The notes below the pieces were generated by a model, which saw nothing but the letters and a program-made list of their open reading frames with translations, was not told the origin of the DNA and ran no database searches. Of a stretch of DNA of 64,000 nucleotides, positions 19,118-29,982 are shown in pieces. Position numbers and translations under genes: made by a program. Source of the stretch: Anaerotruncus massiliensis (ex Togo et al. 2026) (GTDB lineage Bacteria > Bacillota > Clostridia > Oscillospirales > Ruminococcaceae); NCBI RefSeq assembly GCF_900199635.1, contig NZ_LT962687.1, positions 94,501 through 158,500 of the forward strand, written 5' to 3'. Position 1 is the stretch's first letter, and each line of letters starts with the position of its first letter.

Positions 19118-19447
19118 GTGTTTCCCTCCCTCTCCGTTTCCCGCGATTCGGCGGGCCTGCTTTCTTTTCTCTTGTAAAAGAAAGCAGCAAAGAAAATACG
19201 CTTAAAGGATCAAGCGTTTCGCGCCTGCGGGCGCGACGCGGGGCTCCGCCCCGCGGCCCCGCCGCCTTTTAAAAAAGGCGGGCGAAAATTTTTGTTATTC
19301 GTTGAGGCCTTTCCAAGACCGGAAAAAACGTTTGTCTCACGGGGCGCGCGTGCGGCGACGTGCCGCGGCGGGCCTGAATCAAAAGCTTTAAGGGTTTCCA
19401 AAGGGAACTTTCTCGAAAGTTCCCTTTGGCAAAAGTTCCCCCCCTGG
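19118..19447. other. Non-coding gap with several hairpins
   Basis: No gene. Contains a GCTTTCTTTT...AAAAGAAAGC hairpin near 19160-19186, GCGGGGCTCCGCCCCGC near 19240, a CGCCTTTTAAAAAAGGCG palindrome near 19265, and the 15-bp AAGGGAACTTTC hairpin listed separately. Part of the dispersed-palindrome background of this genome; likely also carries the asnA transcription end. Confidence 0.5.
19398..19429. repeat. AAGGGAACTTTC hairpin repeat, copy 1
   Basis: Perfect 15-bp inverted repeat (CCAAAGGGAACTTTC and its complement around a two-base centre). Nearly the same hairpin lies at 57313-57344, and a relative at 57556-57583. Located just downstream of asnA, where it could also stop or stabilise that transcript. 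Confidence 0.75.
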
Positions 19448-20461
19448 TTACAGCAGGTGGATGCCCGACGCCTCGCAGGCGTCGCGCATATCCTCGGGCC
19501 AGACGGACGCCTGCACCTCGCCGATGTGGGCCTTCTGGAGCATCGCCATGCAGATGCGGCTCTGGCCCACGCCGCCGCCCATCGTGAGCGGGAGGCGGCC
19601 CTCGAGCAGCATCTTGTGGAAGGGCATCGACGCACGCTCGGTGTGACCGGAGATTTCAAGCTGGCGGCGCAGCGCGTCGGCGTCGACGCGGATGCCCATC
19701 GAGGAGAGCTCGAGCGCCCGCCCGAGCACCGGGTACCAGATGATGATGTCGCCGTTTAAGGACCAGTCGTCGTAGTCGGGCGCACGGCCGTCGTGGGGCT
19801 TGCCGGACTTGAGCGCGCCGCCGATCTGCATGATGAAGACCGCGCCGTATTTTTTGGCGGCCGCGTCCTCCCGCTCCTTGGGAGAGAGGGTGGGGTATTC
19901 GTCCTCGAGCTGCTGGCTCGTAACGAAGGAGATCTGTTCCGGCAGGTAGCGTTCGAGGCAGGAGAACTGGTTGGCAAGGGTCTCCTGCGTCTTGCAGAGC
20001 GCCTTCATGATCTGGCGCACGGTATCCTTCAGCGTTTCGGCACACCGCTGTTCGCGGGTGATGACCTTCTCCCAGTCCCACTGGTCGACGTAGACCGAGT
20101 GGAGATTGTCGAGCACCTCGTCGCGGCGGATGGCGTTCATATCGGTGTAAAGCCCGGTGCCGGGCGCGAAGCCGTAGCGCGCGAGCGCGAGACGCTTCCA
20201 TTTCGCCAGCGAGTGGACGATCTGCACGTCGGAGCCGAGGTCGAGGATATCGAACTGCACCGGCCGTTCGACGCCGTTGAGGTCGTCGTTGAGGCCGGTC
20301 TCGGGCTGTACGAAGAGGGGTGCGGACACACGCGTCAATTCGAGGCAGCGCGCGAGCTCCCGCTCAAAGGTGTCCTTCGCCAGCTTGATGGCGATCTCAG
20401 TCTCCATAATGTCCAGCTTGGAAAAATAGTGCTCCGGCAGGGAGAGGTTTCTCACCGACAT
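19448..20461 (-). CDS. asnA: Aspartate--ammonia ligase (ammonia-dependent asparagine synthetase)
   Basis: 337 residues, near the AsnA norm of 330. Makes asparagine from aspartate, ammonia and ATP, with an aminoacyl-tRNA-synthetase-like class II core. Landmarks are LFVQPETGLNDDLNGVERPV, HSLAKWKR, TDMNAIRRDE, SVYVDQWDWEKVI and the C-terminal GGGVGQSRICM. Start ATG 20461 gives MSVRNLSLPEHYFSKL; the 15 upstream in-frame codons lie in the promoter leader. Confidence 0.96.
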   Translation of the reverse strand: MSVRNLSLPEHYFSKLDIMETEIAIKLAKDTFERELARCLELTRVSAPLFVQPETGLNDDLNGVERPVQFDILDLGSDVQIVHSLAKWKRLALARYGFAPGTGLYTDMNAIRRDEVLDNLHSVYVDQWDWEKVITREQRCAETLKDTVRQIMKALCKTQETLANQFSCLERYLPEQISFVTSQQLEDEYPTLSPKEREDAAAKKYGAVFIMQIGGALKSGKPHDGRAPDYDDWSLNGDIIIWYPVLGRALELSSMGIRVDADALRRQLEISGHTERASMPFHKMLLEGRLPLTMGGGVGQSRICMAMLQKAHIGEVQASVWPEDMRDACEASGIHLL

Positions 20462-20517
20462 GGGGGATGACCATCCTTTCAAAATCCGCCCGCGGACGGA
20501 ATACAATTCATTTCATT

Positions 20518-20546
20518 ATTCTACCATCCGCGGCCCTTCCATGCAA
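20518..20546 (-). promoter_or_regulatory. Promoter of asnA
   Basis: Minus strand -35 TTGCAT (20541-20546), 17-base spacer, -10 TAGAAT (20518-20523), about 57 bases before the asnA start. Confidence 0.65.
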
Positions 20547-20576
20547 GAGAAATTCCACCATCCGGGCGGCCGGGTG

Positions 20577-20605
20577 TTGACGAAAAAGGAAACAACGGTT
20601 ACAAT
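20577..20605 (+). promoter_or_regulatory. Promoter of the ChrB-N-like gene
   Basis: -35 TTGACG (20577-20582), 17-base spacer, -10 TACAAT (20600-20605). Divergent from the asnA promoter, 31 bases apart. Confidence 0.7.
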
Positions 20606-20676
20606 AAAATCAGATCGCGCCCCGTTGTGTGTGGTGGGACGCGAAATTTGTCGATACGAGTTGGGAGGTGGGCCGT

Positions 20677-21207
20677 ATGCCGCGGACCGTCTGGCTGGCG
20701 CTGAGCTATAACGTGCCGATCAATCCCTCGAAGGCACGGGTCTACGTCTGGCGAAAGCTCAAGGAGATTGGCGCCGAATACTTCAAGCAAGGGGTCGCCC
20801 TGCTGCCCAACACGGCCCAGAGCATGCAGCAGTTTTCCGCTTTGGCGCAGAAGATCCGCCAGCTCGGGGGGGAGGCGTCGATCGTCGAGCTCCGTTTCAC
20901 CGACCCGAACGACGAGGCGCAGATGACCGCCCGCTTCAAAAAGCAGGTGGACGACGAATACACCGAGCTGCTCTCCGACTGCGCGAACGTGCTGCTCATG
21001 CTCAAACGGCCCGAACAGCCGCTGACCGCGCAGGAGACCGAGCGCATCCGCCAGATGGTAAAGCGTTACCGCAAGACCCGTTCCCGCGACTTCTTTAAGG
21101 CCTCCGAGGCCAAGGAGATCGAAACGGGCATCAACGAGATTATCGACGGGGTCAAGGGGATCGCCTCCGATCTGGGCAAGCAGCTCAGGAAGATGATGGA
21201 CGTCTGA
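20677..21207 (+). CDS. ChrB N-terminal domain-like protein
   Basis: 176 residues, soluble. The N-terminal part (WLALSYNVPINPSKARVYVW, then RKLKEIGA and GVALLPN) matches the N-terminal domain of ChrB, a protein first linked to chromate resistance. No chromate transporter (chrA) is near, so a chromate role should not be assumed. The C-terminal half is charged and helical (KQVDDEYTELLSDCANVLL, then a basic region), perhaps a coiled coil. Start ATG 20677 follows GGGAGGTG; the 16 upstream in-frame codons lack a ribosome-binding site. Confidence 0.75.
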   Translation: MPRTVWLALSYNVPINPSKARVYVWRKLKEIGAEYFKQGVALLPNTAQSMQQFSALAQKIRQLGGEASIVELRFTDPNDEAQMTARFKKQVDDEYTELLSDCANVLLMLKRPEQPLTAQETERIRQMVKRYRKTRSRDFFKASEAKEIETGINEIIDGVKGIASDLGKQLRKMMDV

Positions 21208-22314
21208 TTAGCCGAGCAGCTCCCCGATCACCGCGTTGGAGAGGAGAAAGCCCTCCGCCGTGAGGCGCAGGCCGTCCGAATCAAGCGTTATCAGCCCGCC
21301 GGGAATCCGGCGGGCTTTTTCGCGCAGATTTTTCGCGCCAAAGCCGGGATAGCGGGCCGCGAGTGCGTCCCAGCGCACCCCCTCGGAAAGCCGCAGGCGG
21401 AGCATCAGGTATTCCTCCGCGTCCCCGCCCGGGCCGTCGTCGACGGCCCGGGAGAAATCCCCGCCCGACGCGAGGAATCCCCGCAGGTCGCGCGGGAAAT
21501 AGAACCGCCGCCCATTTACGAACGAGTGGGCCGACGGTCCCATGCCGAGGTATTCCCGGCAGTCCCAGTATTTGAGGTTGTGGCGGGCGACGCGGCCCTC
21601 CCGCGCGAAATTGCTGATCTCGTACTGCCTCCAGCCTCCCGCCTCCAGCGATCCGGCCGCGTGCAGGTAGGCCGCGGCCTGTCCCTCCTCGTCCGGGCAG
21701 GCCGCCGCGACCCCCTGCCGGTCAAAGGGGGTGCCCGGCTCGATCTTGAGCAGGTAGGCGCTCACATGTTCCGCGCCGAGCCTGCCGCACAGGCCGACCG
21801 CCCGGTCGATGTCCGCAGGGGTCTGGCCGGGCGTGGCGAGCATGAGGTCGAGCGAAAAATGCGCGAAGCCGCAGCCCCGCGCCGTCTCCACCGCCGAAAC
21901 CACGTCGGCGGCGGTATGCAGCCGCCCGAGCCGCCGGAGCTGGCCGTCGTCGGCGCTCTGCATCCCGAACGAAAGGCGGTTGACGCCCGCCGCCCGCAGG
22001 ATGGAAAGCTCCCGCCCAAGCGCCGAATGGGGGTTGCACTCGACGGTAATCTCCGCGCCCGACGCGATCCCAAAGCGCGCATCCGCCGCCTCGAGGATGC
22101 GCGAAAGGCGGCGGCCCCCCAGTATCGAAGGGGTGCCGCCGCCGAAATAGACGGTATCGAGCGGCGCGAGCGCGTAGGGCGCCCGCCCGATGGAGCGGAT
22201 GGCCGCGTCGGTATAGGCGTCCATCAGCGCCTCGTCCGCCGCCACCGAATAGAAGTCGCAGTAGGGGCACTTGCGCTCGCAAAAGGGGATGTGGATATAG
22301 AGGGCATCGCACAT
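21208..22314 (-). CDS. hemW: Radical SAM heme chaperone HemW-like
   Basis: 368 residues. Radical SAM motif CERKCPYCDF near residue 12-21 (CxxxCxxC), then GGGTPS, ECNPHS and NRLSFGMQSADD blocks of the HemW/HemN-like family, and a C-terminal HemN_C region. HemW proteins deliver heme rather than act as coproporphyrinogen oxidase. Often next to lepA, and lepA does follow 757 bases upstream here with a repeat in between. The stop abuts the stop of the convergent ChrB-N-like gene with no gap. Confidence 0.92.
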   Translation of the reverse strand: MCDALYIHIPFCERKCPYCDFYSVAADEALMDAYTDAAIRSIGRAPYALAPLDTVYFGGGTPSILGGRRLSRILEAADARFGIASGAEITVECNPHSALGRELSILRAAGVNRLSFGMQSADDGQLRRLGRLHTAADVVSAVETARGCGFAHFSLDLMLATPGQTPADIDRAVGLCGRLGAEHVSAYLLKIEPGTPFDRQGVAAACPDEEGQAAAYLHAAGSLEAGGWRQYEISNFAREGRVARHNLKYWDCREYLGMGPSAHSFVNGRRFYFPRDLRGFLASGGDFSRAVDDGPGGDAEEYLMLRLRLSEGVRWDALAARYPGFGAKNLREKARRIPGGLITLDSDGLRLTAEGFLLSNAVIGELLG

Positions 22315-22330
22315 GGGAATCTCCTTTTTT

Positions 22331-23068
22331 GCCGCCCTGCGGGCGGCGGGGGCTTTTTTGGATTTGCCGCTCGGGGAGCGGCGGAGGTTTTATCGCCCTC
22401 CTTCGGAGGGCTGAGAGGAGCCGCCTTCGGCGGCAGGGGATTGCCGGGTCCCGCCCCGGCGGGCGGGGTACTTTCTTTGCGTCAAAGAAAGTACCCAAAG
22501 AAGGACGCTCAAGGGGACTTCCGCCAGTCCCCTTGAGAATCCCCCGGGAGTACCTTGCCAGTACCCGCCGGTTGCCGTCACTCCCCACAGGTACACCAGC
22601 TGAGGGCTCAATTCAGGTTGCGGGCGCTCCCAACGGCCGTATCTCCCCGTGCGCATGTCCGGCACGGTTCCTGAGGGCCGTTGCAACAATGCGCGTGCGC
22701 CCACCCCCCTGGCAGACACTGCGGCACTTTGGGAGCATTACGATCGGCCTCCCCGGCCGCACCCGCGGCACGGCTCCTGAGGCTCGCCGGCAGAGGCGTT
22801 GCGCCCGCGGCGCGGCGGCTGATGGACTGCTGTAGGCTGGTCCTTCGATCCGTGGCACGGGGCCGCGACCTTTATGGCCGCAGGCCGTCGCGGCCTGGGG
22901 GTCAAGGGGGCGCAGCCCCCTGCGGCTTCTTTTCCCCATTTCTTGTCCGTACAAGAAATGGGGCCGCCCGCCGGGGCGGGACCCGGCAACTGTACCGCTC
23001 ATGAGCGGCAAGCCCAAGGAAGCCCCCTGCCGGCGGGAGCTGGCAAGTCCCGCCGCCCCTCGGGCGGC
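22331..23068 (-). repeat. Composite palindromic repeat, copy B (inverted)
   Basis: Reverse-complement copy of the repeat at 52149-52945. It contains in reverse order the TTTGCCGCTCGGGGAGCGG block, the TTCG-loop hairpins near 22390-22430, the GTACTTTCTTTG hairpin near 22467-22495, CAAGGGGACTT near 22510, the AGCTGAGGGCTCAATTCAGG block near 22598, and the CCCCATTTCTTGT hairpin at 22934-22963. It fills the gap between hemW and lepA. No gene seen. Confidence 0.85.
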
Positions 23069-23071
23069 AAA

Positions 23072-24880
<1,809 letters not shown>

Positions 24881-24936
24881 TTTGCCCTGCCGTTTCCGCC
24901 CGTCCAATGGGCATCCTAAAATTTTTCCAATACTAA

Positions 24937-24966
24937 ATTATAGCATAACCGCCCGGCGGGATGCAA
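24937..24966 (-). promoter_or_regulatory. Promoter of lepA
   Basis: Minus strand -35 TTGCAT (24961-24966), 18-base spacer, perfect -10 TATAAT (24937-24942), about 55 bases before the lepA start. Confidence 0.65.
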
Positions 24967-24987
24967 TACGGCGCGGCGGCGATCCCG

Positions 24988-25743
24988 TCAGGAACCTTTT
25001 TTGAGGATCCTCTCGATCCCGGCTGCGTCGAGCTGGTTGACCGTCACGAAACTTCCCCCATAGAACACCGCCCAGTTGTTGAAGACGCAGGGCAGCTCCT
25101 TCGCCTTTTGCAGGGTGTCCACCGGAATGAGGGAGAGGGGGACGCCGCGTTCCTCGCAGTACCGCCGGACCGCCTCGACGCGCTGGGGGATAAAGGGGCA
25201 TTGCACGCTGTAGCAGATCGTGAGCTCCGGGCTTTCGACCGCCAGTTTTTTCGCGTTCGGCGCGAATTGCGGCACGGTCCCGTCGAAGGAGAGCGCGAGC
25301 AGCTCGTATTCGTTCCCGGCCGTGTCGACCGCCTCAAAGCCGAACTTCTTTGCAAACGCCTGGTCGGAGAGCCAGGCCTTTTGTTTTTTCGCCCCGAGCA
25401 TGCAGACGCCGGACCTGCCCTGCCTTTTGGCGTCGGCCAGGCAGTACTCCATGAGCGACCGCCCGTACCCCTTGCCCTTGCAGCCGCCGTCGACCCAGAG
25501 GCAGTAAAGATAGATGTAGTTGCCGCCAAGGACGGGTACCCACGCCGTCTCAAGAGGGGCGTATTCGATGAAAACCACCGCCTTCGCATCGAGCTTTCGG
25601 AACACATGGCCTTCCTTGAGCCGGGCGGCGAGCCATTGCCGCTTGGCCTCGACGCCCGGGTGGGGCTTTTTGCTGCGGATGATGCAGCAGAGATGCTCTT
25701 CGGCGAGGTTTTCCTCCGTCAGGTTTATAAAATCCGGTTCCAT
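24988..25743 (-). CDS. GNAT acetyltransferase with YoaP-like C-terminus
   Basis: 251 residues. The N-terminal half is a GNAT domain: ETAWVPVLGGNYIYLYCLWV then CKGKGYGRSLMEY, the acetyl-CoA-binding R/Q-x-x-G-x-G/A motif (here KGKGYG). The C-terminal half (TICYSVQCPFIPQRVEAV, PLSLIPVDTLQKAKELPC, VFYGGSFVTVN) fits the YoaP-type thioredoxin-like extension. Substrate unknown. Start ATG 25743 follows GAGGACGC. Confidence 0.75.
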   Translation of the reverse strand: MEPDFINLTEENLAEEHLCCIIRSKKPHPGVEAKRQWLAARLKEGHVFRKLDAKAVVFIEYAPLETAWVPVLGGNYIYLYCLWVDGGCKGKGYGRSLMEYCLADAKRQGRSGVCMLGAKKQKAWLSDQAFAKKFGFEAVDTAGNEYELLALSFDGTVPQFAPNAKKLAVESPELTICYSVQCPFIPQRVEAVRRYCEERGVPLSLIPVDTLQKAKELPCVFNNWAVFYGGSFVTVNQLDAAGIERILKKGS

Positions 25744-25999
25744 ACGCGTCCTCGTTTCCAATTGAATTTTGGCGTGGCCCAAAGGCAGAACGCCTTTTCT
25801 GTATCATAACATACCCGGCCGCGCTTCTCAAAGGAATTTGGAAATCAGGCCGGGTCCCGCCCGCCGCGGGAGGGCGGCCTTGCCATTTGCGGGGAAGGTG
25901 TGGTAGGATGGAACCAACGGGACGCGCCCGCCGGCATATGCGGTCGGTCGCTGCTTTTCAGTCCCATATGCGCGGAGAAGCGGAAGGGTGGACCGACCG

Positions 26000-26422
26000 A
26001 TGAAAATGCCCGAAAAGATCGATGAGAGGCTGTTCGCGCCCTGCGGCATGAACTGCATGGCCTGCTGCCGGCACTGCGTGAGCAAAAGGCCCTGTCCCGG
26101 CTGCTTCGGCGGCGACGGCGGCAAGCCGGAGCACTGCCGGAAATGCGGCGTCCGCGACTGCGCCCGGGAGCGGGGCCTCGCCTACTGCTTTGCGTGCCCG
26201 GATTACCCCTGCAAGCCGGTGAAAAACCTCGACAGGAGCTACCGCAAGCGCTATCAAGCGAGCCCCATGGAAAACGGCGCGGCGGTGAAGGCGCGGGGGC
26301 TGGAGGCGTTTCTGGCGGCGCAGCGGGAAGAATTCACCTGTCCCGCCTGCGGCGGGACCGTCTCCCTCCACGACGCGGCGTGCAGCGAATGCGGCAGGCC
26401 GCGCGGCCCCGGGGAGGTCTGA
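26000..26422 (+). CDS. DUF3795-like cysteine-rich protein
   Basis: 140 residues with 17 or so cysteines. The opening LFAPCGMNCMACCRHC and the CPGCFGG...CRKCGVRDCARERGL pattern followed by YCFACPDYPCK match the DUF3795 family, probably metal- or cluster-binding. A C-terminal zinc-ribbon (CPACGGTVSLHDAACSECG) is added. Start ambiguous: GTG 25988 directly after GGAAGG, or ATG 26000, chosen here. Function unknown. Confidence 0.75.
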   Translation: MKMPEKIDERLFAPCGMNCMACCRHCVSKRPCPGCFGGDGGKPEHCRKCGVRDCARERGLAYCFACPDYPCKPVKNLDRSYRKRYQASPMENGAAVKARGLEAFLAAQREEFTCPACGGTVSLHDAACSECGRPRGPGEV

Positions 26423-26496
26423 CGCCCGCCGGAAAACGGGGCGGAAAAGGCGTACAATGGGTTCGGCCGGCTGCGGCCGAGGGGGAGTGTGCCCGG

Positions 26497-27912
26497 ATGA
26501 TGCTCAAAATATTGCTGATCGCGGCCTGTCTGGGCGCGGTCCTGTTGGACGCGGCGAAGAAGCTCGACCTTCTGGGCCGCTGGCATATGGCGCTCTGCGC
26601 CCTGCTGCTGCCGCACGCGCTCTTCTGGTGGCAGCGGCTCTCCCGCCTTGGCGGGGCGGGCCTCTGGGCGGTGCGGCTGGCGGTGGGCGTCTATTTCGCC
26701 TGGACGCTCCTGCGCCTGCTGTTTTTCCCCGCGCGGGACTACCAGACCGAAAACCGCCGCGTCCGGGTCCTCTGGGCCGGGCGCATGGCGCTGCGGGGCG
26801 GGCTGCTCCTGCTTTTGATGCAGGCGGTCTTTTACCTGTGGGTCCTGCCGCCGCTCGCGGGCGGCCTGCCGGGCTGGGTCGTCCCCGCCGACCTCGCGGC
26901 GGCGTTTCTGCTCGTCGCGCTGGTCATCCTCGGCGGCGCGCTGCGGATTCTCTTCACCTGCCGCAGGCTGGGGATCGTCAAGCGGGTGCTGCTCGTCCTG
27001 AACCTGTGGATCCCGGTCGTCAACCTCTTTTTGATGCTCTGGCTCTGCCGGGCCGCGCGGGATGAATACGACCACGAATGCTACCGCGAGGAGGCGCGCC
27101 GGGTGCGCGCGGAGCGGGACGTCTGCCGGACGAGATATCCGCTGCTTCTCGTGCACGGGGTCGGCTTCCGCGATCTCAAATATTTCAACTACTGGGGCCG
27201 CATCCCGCGCGAATTGCAGCGGAACGGCGCCGCGGTCTACTACGGGCACCAGCAGGCGTGGGGCACGATCGAGGACAACGCCGAGGCCATCCGCGCAAAA
27301 ATCCTGGAGATCCAAACGGAGACGGGCTGCGAAAAGGTCAACATCATCGCGCACTCCAAGGGCGGGCTCGACGCGCGCTACCTGATCACCCGGCTTGGGA
27401 TGGGGGAGGCCGTGGCGTCGCTCACGACGATCTCCACCCCGCACCGCGGCTCCGAGCTGCTGGACCTGCTCGGGAAGCTGCCCGACGGCCTCTACCGCAA
27501 AATCTGCGGGATGGTCGACGCGGCCTTCCGCAAGGTCGGGGACCGGGCCCCCGACGCGTGCACGGCCAGCCGTCAGCTCGCGCCCGCCTTCGCGGAGGCC
27601 TTCAACGCCGAAACGCCCGACGACCCGCGCGTCAGCTACCGGAGCTGGGCCACCGTCATGAAAAACCCGCTGAGCGACCCGCTGCTCAGCATCCCCTATT
27701 TCCTGCTCCGGTGCGTCCGGGGCCCCAACGACGGCCTCGTGTGCATCGACTCGGCCAAGTGGGGGACGTTCGGCGGCGTGCTCTCCAGCCGGCGGCGCCG
27801 CGGCATTTCGCACGGCGACATCATCGACCTCAAGCGGGAGGACTACCGGGGCTTCGACGTCATCGAATGGTATGTCGGGCTTGTGTCCCGCCTGCGCGAC
27901 GACGGGTTCTAA
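26497..27912 (+). CDS. Membrane-anchored alpha/beta-hydrolase (triacylglycerol lipase-like)
   Basis: 471 residues. The N-terminal ~190 residues hold about five hydrophobic segments (from MMLKILLIAACLGAVLL to VLLVLNLWIPVVNLFLML). The C-terminal catalytic domain has the oxyanion HGVGF block, the nucleophile elbow AHSKGG (A-x-S-x-G form of Gly-x-Ser-x-Gly), and TTISTPHRGS. Asp in CVRGPNDGLV and His in RGISHGDI would complete the triad. Acts probably on lipids or esters at the membrane; substrate unknown. An upstream open frame is inside the DUF3795 gene. Confidence 0.8.
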   Translation: MMLKILLIAACLGAVLLDAAKKLDLLGRWHMALCALLLPHALFWWQRLSRLGGAGLWAVRLAVGVYFAWTLLRLLFFPARDYQTENRRVRVLWAGRMALRGGLLLLLMQAVFYLWVLPPLAGGLPGWVVPADLAAAFLLVALVILGGALRILFTCRRLGIVKRVLLVLNLWIPVVNLFLMLWLCRAARDEYDHECYREEARRVRAERDVCRTRYPLLLVHGVGFRDLKYFNYWGRIPRELQRNGAAVYYGHQQAWGTIEDNAEAIRAKILEIQTETGCEKVNIIAHSKGGLDARYLITRLGMGEAVASLTTISTPHRGSELLDLLGKLPDGLYRKICGMVDAAFRKVGDRAPDACTASRQLAPAFAEAFNAETPDDPRVSYRSWATVMKNPLSDPLLSIPYFLLRCVRGPNDGLVCIDSAKWGTFGGVLSSRRRRGISHGDIIDLKREDYRGFDVIEWYVGLVSRLRDDGF

Positions 27913-27965
27913 CCCCGGCGGCGGACCCGGAAGCCCCGGGAACAGCGAATGAAAGGGGAAGCGCC

Positions 27966-28526
27966 ATGGACGAAAGACTGCAATTTTCCGGCAGGGAGGA
28001 GTTCCGCGGGTGGCTTCAGGACCACTGCCGGACGGACGGCGGCATCTGGCTGCTCTTCGGCAAGGCGGGCGGCCCGCGGACGATCACGGCGGCGGAGGCG
28101 CTGGAGGAGGCGCTCTGCTTTGGCTGGATCGACGGACAGATGCAGCGGATTGACGACAGCTCCTACGTAAAATATTTTTCCCCGCGCAGGGAGAACAGCA
28201 AGTGGTCGGAGAAGAACAAAGCGCTGGCTGAAAAGCTGGAGCGGCAGGGACGCATGACCTGCTTCGGCCGGGAAAAGATCGCGGAGGCGAAGCAAAACGG
28301 GCAGTGGGACGCCCCAAAATCCCCGGCGGTCACGGAGGAGCAGGTACGGGCGGTTTCCGAACTGCTGGCGGGATACGAGCCCGCCCACACGCATTTTTCC
28401 GCGATGTCCCCGTCAGTGAGGAGGACCTATACCAAAGCGTATCTGGCCGCCAGGACCGACGAGGGGCGGAAAAAGCGTCTGGCGTGGATGGTCGGCCGGC
28501 TCAATCAAAACCTGAAGCCGATGTAA
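27966..28526 (+). CDS. YdeI/OmdA family protein
   Basis: 186 residues. FRGWLQDHCRTDGGIWLLFG, ALCFGWIDGQMQRIDD, KYFSPRRENSKWSEKNK and GRMTCFGREKIAEAK are characteristic of the YdeI/OmpD-associated family. In Bacillus a member was tied to peptide-antibiotic resistance, but the biochemical role is unclear. ATG follows AAAGGGGAAGC. Same strand and 53 bases after the lipase-like gene. Confidence 0.85.
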   Translation: MDERLQFSGREEFRGWLQDHCRTDGGIWLLFGKAGGPRTITAAEALEEALCFGWIDGQMQRIDDSSYVKYFSPRRENSKWSEKNKALAEKLERQGRMTCFGREKIAEAKQNGQWDAPKSPAVTEEQVRAVSELLAGYEPAHTHFSAMSPSVRRTYTKAYLAARTDEGRKKRLAWMVGRLNQNLKPM

Positions 28527-28589
28527 GGCCCCGCGGGAGACGGGGAACCCGCGCTGAAAAAGGGATTTGCTCCGGTGACGGGACGCAAA

Positions 28590-28616
28590 GCGCCGGCCCG
28601 AAAGGCGGGCCGGCGC
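28590..28616. terminator. Hairpin terminator between YdeI and VOC genes
   Basis: An 11-bp stem, GCGCCGGCCCG / CGGGCCGGCGC, with AAAAAA on the right and CAAAG on the left; serves the convergent genes. Confidence 0.7.
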
Positions 28617-28657
28617 AAAAAACAGCCGCCACGGCCGGCGAACCGGACGCAGCGTCC

Positions 28658-29050
28658 TTACGGCCAGGGCATGATGGGGGGCAGAATACAGAACGGATGT
28701 CCCGCGGGGTCGAGCATGACCCGCCAGCGGTCGTCAAATTGGACTTCCGACATGGACGCGCCGCACGACAGGGCGTGCTTCACCCCTTCTTCCACATCCG
28801 CGACGTGGAAATCCAAATGCGCCATTTGCTGCTGCTCCTCCGGCGCCGCGGGCCAAACGGGCGGAAGGTAATCATCCGCCTGCTGGATGGTGATCCAGGT
28901 GGGGGTCCCCGTTTGCTCCAGGTCCACCAAGACGGTATATTCTTCGCCCTTGAACCGCGTCCAGCCAAGCAGCCTTTCGTAAAATGCGGACAGCTCGTCC
29001 GCCCGATCGGAATCCAATACAACATTCCAGCCTGCAAGATGAAGCGCCAT
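28658..29050 (-). CDS. VOC (glyoxalase/bleomycin-resistance fold) family protein
   Basis: 130 residues, one VOC unit: MALHLAGWNVVLDSDRADEL, SAFYERLLGWTRF, MAHLDFHVADVEEGVKHAL and MLDPAGHPFCILP. The metal-ligand pattern HLDF...PAGHPFCI is present. Members act as lyases, isomerases or drug-binding proteins; the substrate cannot be told. Start 29050 follows GGAGGGATC; the longer frame upstream overlaps the next gene's promoter area. Confidence 0.85.
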   Translation of the reverse strand: MALHLAGWNVVLDSDRADELSAFYERLLGWTRFKGEEYTVLVDLEQTGTPTWITIQQADDYLPPVWPAAPEEQQQMAHLDFHVADVEEGVKHALSCGASMSEVQFDDRWRVMLDPAGHPFCILPPIMPWP

Positions 29051-29171
29051 GATCTGATCCCTCCGCGTTTTATTGGGAAATGCGAGCTTACCATACAGTT
29101 TAATTGCTGCCGGGATGCTTGTCAAATCACTTTTTTCAAATCTGTTACGCGCCTGACGGGAGGACGGTGAC

Positions 29172-29939
29172 ATGCTAAACGACAGCCTCTACGATATGAT
29201 TTTCAAGAGAAAATCGTTTCACCTGTTCCGAGATACCGGCGATACCGGCATATCCCCCGAGGAACTGCGGTCGATTGAGGAAACCTGGCGTTCCCTGGTC
29301 CCCCTGTGCCCCGGGATTCGGACGGCCATTCGGATCGTCCCGGCTGGGGAAACCACCTGCAAGCGCGGACAGCAGGCCTGTATTTTGCTGTATAGCGAGA
29401 GGAAGGACCATTATTTGCAGAACATCGGGTACCTGGGCGAACAGCTGGAGCTGTCCCTTGTCTCGCAAAACATCGGAACGCTGTGGTACGGGATCGGAAA
29501 AGCGCCGGGGCCCCCGCCGGAGGGGCTCGATTTTGTCATCATGATCGCCATTGCCAAAATCGACGACGGCCAAAAATTCCGCAAGGACCTGTTCCGGAGC
29601 AAACGGAAGCCGGTCGGCGAAATCTGGCGCGGGGAGCCCGTCGAGGGCGTCACCGAAATTGTCCGGTTTGCGCCGAGCGCCTGCAACACGCAGCCGTGGC
29701 TGGTGGAACGCGAAGGCGACGCCTTGCGCGTTTACCGCGTGCGCAAGCCGGGCAGGAGCGGGATCATGCCCGCCGGCCAGGTGGCGTTCTACAACCAAAT
29801 CGATCTGGGGATTTTTTTGTGCTTTCTGGACCTCTGCCTTCAGCGGCGTCACATCCGGTACGAGGCGAAGCTGCACGCGGACCCCGGTTCGGACGGGGAA
29901 AAGACGCTGGCCGCGGTCTATAAATGGAAGCAGGACTGA
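29172..29939 (+). CDS. Nitroreductase-like protein (TM1586 type)
   Basis: 255 residues. Two halves in the TM1586-type putative nitroreductase fold: IFKRKSFHLFRDTGDTGISP with YLGEQLELSLVSQNIGTLWYG, then EIVRFAPSACNTQPWLVERE and FYNQIDLGIFLCFLDLCLQ. Binds FMN presumably. ATG 29172 follows GGGAGGACGGTGAC. Its 3' 373 bases are duplicated at 47620-47995 as part of the long direct repeat that brackets the island, so this intact gene marks the left edge. Confidence 0.8.
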   Translation: MLNDSLYDMIFKRKSFHLFRDTGDTGISPEELRSIEETWRSLVPLCPGIRTAIRIVPAGETTCKRGQQACILLYSERKDHYLQNIGYLGEQLELSLVSQNIGTLWYGIGKAPGPPPEGLDFVIMIAIAKIDDGQKFRKDLFRSKRKPVGEIWRGEPVEGVTEIVRFAPSACNTQPWLVEREGDALRVYRVRKPGRSGIMPAGQVAFYNQIDLGIFLCFLDLCLQRRHIRYEAKLHADPGSDGEKTLAAVYKWKQD

Positions 29940-29944
29940 ATAAG

Positions 29945-29981
29945 CGCCGAAGGGGCCGCTCTGTGAGCGGCCCCTTCGGCG
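29945..29981. terminator. Hairpin after the nitroreductase-like gene
   Basis: A 17-bp stem, CGCCGAAGGGGCCGCTC and its complement, with a TGT loop, between convergent gene ends. Only a short T-tail (TT), so termination strength is uncertain. Duplicated at 47999-48035. Confidence 0.6.
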
Positions 29982-29982
29982 T

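Noticed and set aside
17168-19177. 669-codon open frame antisense to glnN
   Set aside because: Same GC3 effect; the glnN frame is a clear full-length family match.
20677-21207. Chromate-resistance operon
   Set aside because: Only a ChrB N-terminal-like domain is seen; no ChrA transporter is nearby.
22331-23068. Insertion sequence between hemW and lepA
   Set aside because: No transposase, no terminal inverted repeats with target duplication; it is a copy of the non-coding composite repeat.
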